Origin: an uncultured Gammaproteobacteria bacterium
GTDB taxonomy: Bacteria > Pseudomonadota > Gammaproteobacteria > Steroidobacterales > GCA-2729495
Direction: 5' to 3'
Assembly: GCA_937958785.1 (NCBI GenBank)
Contig: CALGMY010000057.1
Location: 1-9,273, forward strand
DNA length: 9,273 nucleotides
This document shows positions 5,808-9,273 of this stretch, one piece after another. The stretch's first letter is position 1. Each line of letters starts with the position of its first letter. A program made the position numbers and the translations under genes. The notes beneath the pieces were generated by a model, which was not told the DNA's origin, ran no database searches, and saw nothing but the letters and a program-made list of their open reading frames with translations.

Positions 5808-8648
5808 TCAATCCACGAAAGCCGACGCATCCTCGCTCCTTTCGCTCCGGGCGTAGCGGGCCGGCGACATCACCGCCAGCCGCGCGAAGCTCGCCCGCAC
5901 CCATTCGTCGTAGACCCCGTCCGCCACCCGCTCCGCATTCACGCGGAAGAGCTCGATGGCCTTCTCCTCGAACGGGAAGGCCTGCTCCTCGAGCAGGAGC
6001 CCGTACTCCTCCTGCTCCTCCGGCGAGAGGTCCGCCGGGCGCTCGGACCCCAGCAGGTCGCGGCTGAACTGGTAGTAGAGCTCGGCCGTCTCGAAGGTCG
6101 CGGCGGTGGTGACGTCGGCCACGCCGTAGTCGGCGGCGGCCCCGTAGGCCGCGAGGGCCTGCTCCATGAAGGTCTTCTTGAGCTTCAGGCTCTGCTTGAG
6201 CGGTGCGGTGAGGGCCGTGGCCATGAAGGCATCCCGCTTCGGGCGCGCCAGCTCGATGGCGGCGCCGGCGGCGAGGGCGCGGCTGCGGTCGGTACGGGCC
6301 GCCGCGTCGGCAGCGACGAGGGATTCGAGCCAGCGCTTGCGGGCAGGCCAGTTGCCCTCGGCGCCGGCCAGTGTCGCGAGCCTGAAGCGCGCCTCCAGCG
6401 CCTCGGCCGGCGGCTCGGGGAAGCGGGCCACCAGGTCCTCGTAGACCCGGGCCTCGTTGCCGGCCTGGCCGGCACTGGCATAGAGCTCGGCGGCCTGCCA
6501 GAGGGCTGCCCGCCGCACGTCGGGCGTGGCGCCATCCGGTCCATCGGCGGCGATGCGCTCGTACTCGGCGGCGGCCTCGGCGGGGCGACCCGCCTCGCGC
6601 AGGGCCACGGCGAGCTTCGTGGTCACGTCGCCGTTGAAGGCATGGCCGGGGAATTCCCGGCGGAACTGGCCGAGCAGGTCGACGGCCTCGCCCCAGCGCT
6701 GGTTGTTGAGCAGCAGCGTGGCGGCATCGAAGAGCGCGGCCGGACGGATCTCCGCCCCCGGCGCTGCCAACGCGATCCGCAGGAAGTCGGCGACCGCCCG
6801 GTCCACGTCGCCACTCGCCTGGGCCGCCTCCGCCTGCCGGTAGATGGACGCGGCGACCCGGCCCTCCACCTCGCGGCGCTGCCCGGGCGCGAGTTCGTAT
6901 CCCTGCAGTCGCTGGTAGGAGGACTCGGACTCGGCGAACCGGCCGAGGTCGAACTGGGCATGGGCAAGCACCGTCCAGGCGACCTTCTCCAGGTCCGGGG
7001 TGGCGGGAGGCTGGAGGGTCACCACGAGGCCGGCCACCTGCACGGCCCGCTCGAGCTGGCCGGCCGCGAACAGCTCCTCAGCCACGTTGGTCAGCACGAC
7101 GCCGGCCTTCGGGTGGGCGGGAAAGGTACTGGCGAAGCGCAGCGCGTATCCGATGTGCTCCTCGTGCCAGGCCGCGCGCGCCGCCGGTTCGAGCTGCTTC
7201 TCGTGCTCCCGGGAGGCCAGCAGCGCGGCGTAGCCGGCCTCCGCCGCCTGCTCGTGGGCGCCGTAGTCGTAGGCCGAGCGCAGGTAGGCATCGCGCGCGC
7301 CGGCGTAGTTGCCGGCCTCGAACAGCAGCTCGCCCAGCAGGAAACTGCGCCCCGCGGACTCGGGGTCGGCCGGGAAATACGCGAGGAAGCGCCGGTACCA
7401 GCCTGCGGCCCGCTCGTAGTCGGCCGGCAGGCGCGACTTCTGCGCCTCGGCGTGGTCGTGGGTCGCGAGGTCGGTCAGGTGGACCTTGAGGTCGGTGACC
7501 ACGGGTGCGTAGTCCGCCTGGGCCCGGTTGGCCCAGAACGCGGCATCGAGCCCGTAGGTCTCCACGTAGCGCCGCTTGGCGTCGAGCACCAGGCTCGGGA
7601 AACGTCCCTTCACGTAGGCGGCGATCGCGGCCTGCTGCAGGCGGGGGGCCTCGTCGTTGACCGGGTCGTGGGCCACGAAGGCCTCGTAGGCGCCCGCGGC
7701 GTCCCGGTAGCGCTCCTTGTCCAGGTAGAGGTCGCCGAGGGCGCTGTACAGCAGGTAGGTCCAGGCGGGCTCCGGCTGCCCGGGCAGCGCTGCCGCGAGG
7801 GACGGGACGATGGAGTCCGCCCCGTCCAGGTACGAGTAGGTGATGCTGGTCACCCGCAGCGTGTCGTCGAGCAGCTCGCGCTCGGCGCGGCCGAGGCCGT
7901 CGACGAGGGTCGCGGGCCGGGCGCCGCCCGGTGCCAGCCGGCGGTCGAGCAGGCGGAGGAACGAGGCCAGGCCCTCCTCGTTGCGGCCCAGCTTGAACAG
8001 GGCCCAGCCGTGCTTGTAGAGGGACTGCTCGTAGAACGCCGAGCCGGGGCCCGTCGCCAGCACGGCGGCATAGGCCTGCTCGGCGGCGGCGTAGTCCTGG
8101 CGCACGAAGTAGGTTTCGCCGCGGCGGAACTCCGCCTCGTCCTGGTGCTTGCCGCCCGGGTGACCGGCAACGAGGGTGTCGAGGGTCGTCAGGGCCTCGT
8201 CGCCCCGCCCGGCGCCTTCCAGGGCACGGGACAGCTGGTAGAGGATCTCTGCGTCGCTGCCGGTGCTGGACGCGCCCTGCCGGCGCAGCGCGAGCAGCTC
8301 GGTGTAGAGCGCGACCGCCTCGCCGAAGTACGTGGCACCCGCCCCTGCCGTCTCGCCGGCGCTCTCGGCGTTCACGCCGGCGTCCAGGTTGAGGTCCGCG
8401 AGCCGGCGCAGGGCCTCGGCGCGCATGGCCGGGGACCCGGTGCCGAGGGCGAGGAAGCGCCGGTACTGGTCCATGGCCTGGAAGGCGCTGTCGACCGCCG
8501 GCGGCTCGGGCTTCACCTCGAGCTGGCGTTCTTCCAGGCTGCGGATGGTGGCGCCGGCGCCGTCGCCATCGCGCTCCGCGTCGCCGCCGAAGGGCCAGAG
8601 CCCCGCGGCGAGCACGATGCCGGCGCACAGCGCGGCGGCCGGCATCAT
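5808..8648 (-). CDS. Large periplasmic tetratricopeptide-repeat protein
   Basis: A 946-residue helical repeat protein. The first residues, MMPAAALCAGIVLAAGLWPF, are hydrophobic and probably act as a signal peptide or membrane anchor, although the usual N-terminal positive charge is missing. Clear TPR-like units occur at about 132-165 (LYQLSRALEGAGRGDEAL), 168-202 (AEFRRGETYFVRQDYAAAEQ), 209-243 (LYKHGWALFKLGRNEEGLAS) and 294-330 (YSALGDLYLDKERYRDAAGA), and further units continue to about residue 800. The C-terminal 65 residues (EEQAFPFEEKAIELFRVNAE, then DGVYDEWVRASFARL) look like a distinct conserved tail. ATG 8648 overlaps the preceding stop (ATGA), with GGAG eight bases upstream. Large TPR proteins of this kind accompany AgmX/ExbB/ExbD clusters, including AglT-like proteins in Myxococcus, and probably scaffold the periplasmic part of the complex. 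The exact partner is not evident. Confidence 0.88.
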   Translation of the reverse strand: MMPAAALCAGIVLAAGLWPFGGDAERDGDGAGATIRSLEERQLEVKPEPPAVDSAFQAMDQYRRFLALGTGSPAMRAEALRRLADLNLDAGVNAESAGETAGAGATYFGEAVALYTELLALRRQGASSTGSDAEILYQLSRALEGAGRGDEALTTLDTLVAGHPGGKHQDEAEFRRGETYFVRQDYAAAEQAYAAVLATGPGSAFYEQSLYKHGWALFKLGRNEEGLASFLRLLDRRLAPGGARPATLVDGLGRAERELLDDTLRVTSITYSYLDGADSIVPSLAAALPGQPEPAWTYLLYSALGDLYLDKERYRDAAGAYEAFVAHDPVNDEAPRLQQAAIAAYVKGRFPSLVLDAKRRYVETYGLDAAFWANRAQADYAPVVTDLKVHLTDLATHDHAEAQKSRLPADYERAAGWYRRFLAYFPADPESAGRSFLLGELLFEAGNYAGARDAYLRSAYDYGAHEQAAEAGYAALLASREHEKQLEPAARAAWHEEHIGYALRFASTFPAHPKAGVVLTNVAEELFAAGQLERAVQVAGLVVTLQPPATPDLEKVAWTVLAHAQFDLGRFAESESSYQRLQGYELAPGQRREVEGRVAASIYRQAEAAQASGDVDRAVADFLRIALAAPGAEIRPAALFDAATLLLNNQRWGEAVDLLGQFRREFPGHAFNGDVTTKLAVALREAGRPAEAAAEYERIAADGPDGATPDVRRAALWQAAELYASAGQAGNEARVYEDLVARFPEPPAEALEARFRLATLAGAEGNWPARKRWLESLVAADAAARTDRSRALAAGAAIELARPKRDAFMATALTAPLKQSLKLKKTFMEQALAAYGAAADYGVADVTTAATFETAELYYQFSRDLLGSERPADLSPEEQEEYGLLLEEQAFPFEEKAIELFRVNAERVADGVYDEWVRASFARLAVMSPARYARSERSEDASAFVD

Positions 8649-9273
8649 GGCTTCGGCTCCGGCACGGCCCGGGCGGCGGTGGCCGCCCGGTCGTAGATCG
8701 TGGCGAGGGCGAACTGGGCCTGCACGCGGTAGGCGGCCAGCCGGTCCCGGTGCTCCGTCAGCGTGTCGACGGCCATGGCGACCAGCCGCCCTTCCTGCTC
8801 GCTCCGGGCCGCGGCGATGCGCGCCTGCATGGCCTCGATGCGCGGCGTGACGGCCGCGATACGGGCCGCGAAGGCATCGAGTTCGGCGGGCGTGCCGGTC
8901 CGGGCCGCGGTGGCCGTGGCCTCGCCCCGGGACGCCCGCGCCAGCATCCCGTCCAGCTGGCGGAGGTTCTGGCGCTGCTGCCAGAGGCGGTAGCGGTAGT
9001 CCCGGTCCAGGTCCCAGGCAAGGACGCCCCTGAGCAGCCGGTGCCGGTCGGCGAGTTCCGCGGCGTCCGGCGCCGCGAGGCGCGGGTCGGCGCCGATGGC
9101 CTGCAGCCGCTGCCAGCGGTCCTGCTCCCCGGCCGTGGCGAGGCCAGCCACGTCCCGGTCGGCCTCGATGGCGGCGAGGCGCGCAGCGAGCGCATCCCGC
9201 CGGGCCTCGAGGGCCGGCAGGTCGGCCCGCTCGAGCCCGGCCCGCAGGCGGGGCTCGCTCGCGAGGTAGGCCT
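8645..9273 (-). CDS. Coiled-coil periplasmic protein, C-terminal part only
   Basis: The frame is open from the window edge (first full codon at 9271) to the stop at 8647-8645, giving 208 visible C-terminal residues; the start is off the window, and the GTG at 9151 is internal because coding character continues upstream of it (EARRDALAARLAAIEADRDV). The visible part is Ala/Arg/Glu-rich and mostly helical, with heptad-like stretches around DLPALEARRDALAARLAAIE and AELDAFAARIAAVTPRIEAM, and it ends in a helix YRVQAQFALATIYDRAATAA followed by a short Pro-rich tail. I cannot assign a family from this piece; a long coiled-coil or TPR protein is likely. Its stop overlaps the start of the large TPR gene (ATGA), so it belongs to the same operon and probably to the same envelope complex. 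Confidence 0.75.
   Translation of the reverse strand, partial: AYLASEPRLRAGLERADLPALEARRDALAARLAAIEADRDVAGLATAGEQDRWQRLQAIGADPRLAAPDAAELADRHRLLRGVLAWDLDRDYRYRLWQQRQNLRQLDGMLARASRGEATATAARTGTPAELDAFAARIAAVTPRIEAMQARIAAARSEQEGRLVAMAVDTLTEHRDRLAAYRVQAQFALATIYDRAATAARAVPEPKP

Noticed and set aside
5748..8696. A 982-codon open frame on the plus strand antisense to the large TPR gene
   Set aside because: Its product is a Gly/Arg/Val/Leu-rich sequence without domains, and it mirrors the TPR gene codon for codon. High third-position GC removes stops from the antisense frame. The minus-strand frame has TPR motifs, SDs and operon context.
1..9273. tRNA, rRNA, CRISPR array, insertion sequence or attachment site
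   Set aside because: No array of regularly spaced repeats, no transposase-like frame, no terminal inverted repeats and no RNA gene pattern were seen on reading. Coding sequence covers nearly every base.

Overview
The window is GC-rich (roughly 70% by eye), densely coding bacterial DNA with almost no intergenic space. Coding bias is strongly GC at third positions, so long meaningless frames are open on the opposite strand. The gene families fit a Gram-negative proteobacterium, most likely a high-GC gammaproteobacterium: an ExbB/ExbD/TonB-like energised envelope complex, a lipoprotein with a lipobox, periplasmic TPR proteins and an rSAM-associated glycosyltransferase. I infer this from gene content only; nothing in the window fixes the taxon.

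Plus strand, 1-2032: a short co-oriented cluster. It holds the 3' part of a TIGR04283-type glycosyltransferase (5' end outside the window), a radical SAM protein that starts inside the glycosyltransferase stop codon (GTGA overlap), and a small tryptophan-rich multi-spanning membrane protein of unknown function 4 nt further on. The pairing agrees with the family name 'transferase 2, rSAM/selenodomain-associated', but the substrate and product are not evident.

Minus strand, 9273-2040: one long operon-like run of eight genes, transcribed right to left. In order of transcription: a truncated coiled-coil protein, a 946-residue TPR protein, a small TPR lipoprotein, a 136-residue exported protein of unknown function, an ExbB/TolQ/MotA-type proton channel subunit, two different ExbD/TolR-type subunits, and a TonB-like protein with an AgmX/PglI-type C-terminal domain. 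Junctions are 4-bp overlaps or gaps of 3-48 nt, which suggests co-transcription and coupled translation. The architecture resembles the proton-driven trans-envelope machines of the TonB/Tol and Myxococcus Agl-Glt (adventurous gliding) type. A plausible model is that ExbB plus the two ExbDs make the inner-membrane motor, the AgmX-like protein transmits force across the periplasm, and the TPR/coiled-coil proteins and lipoprotein form the periplasmic and outer-membrane side. What the machine does is unknown. The most notable detail is that the two ExbDs are not equivalent: one keeps the membrane-embedded Asp used for proton coupling and the other has Asn there.

The two groups converge with only 7 bp between stop codons (2033-2039). 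No RNA genes, mobile elements, CRISPR arrays or convincing promoters or terminators were seen. No stretch over 300 bases lacks a gene.
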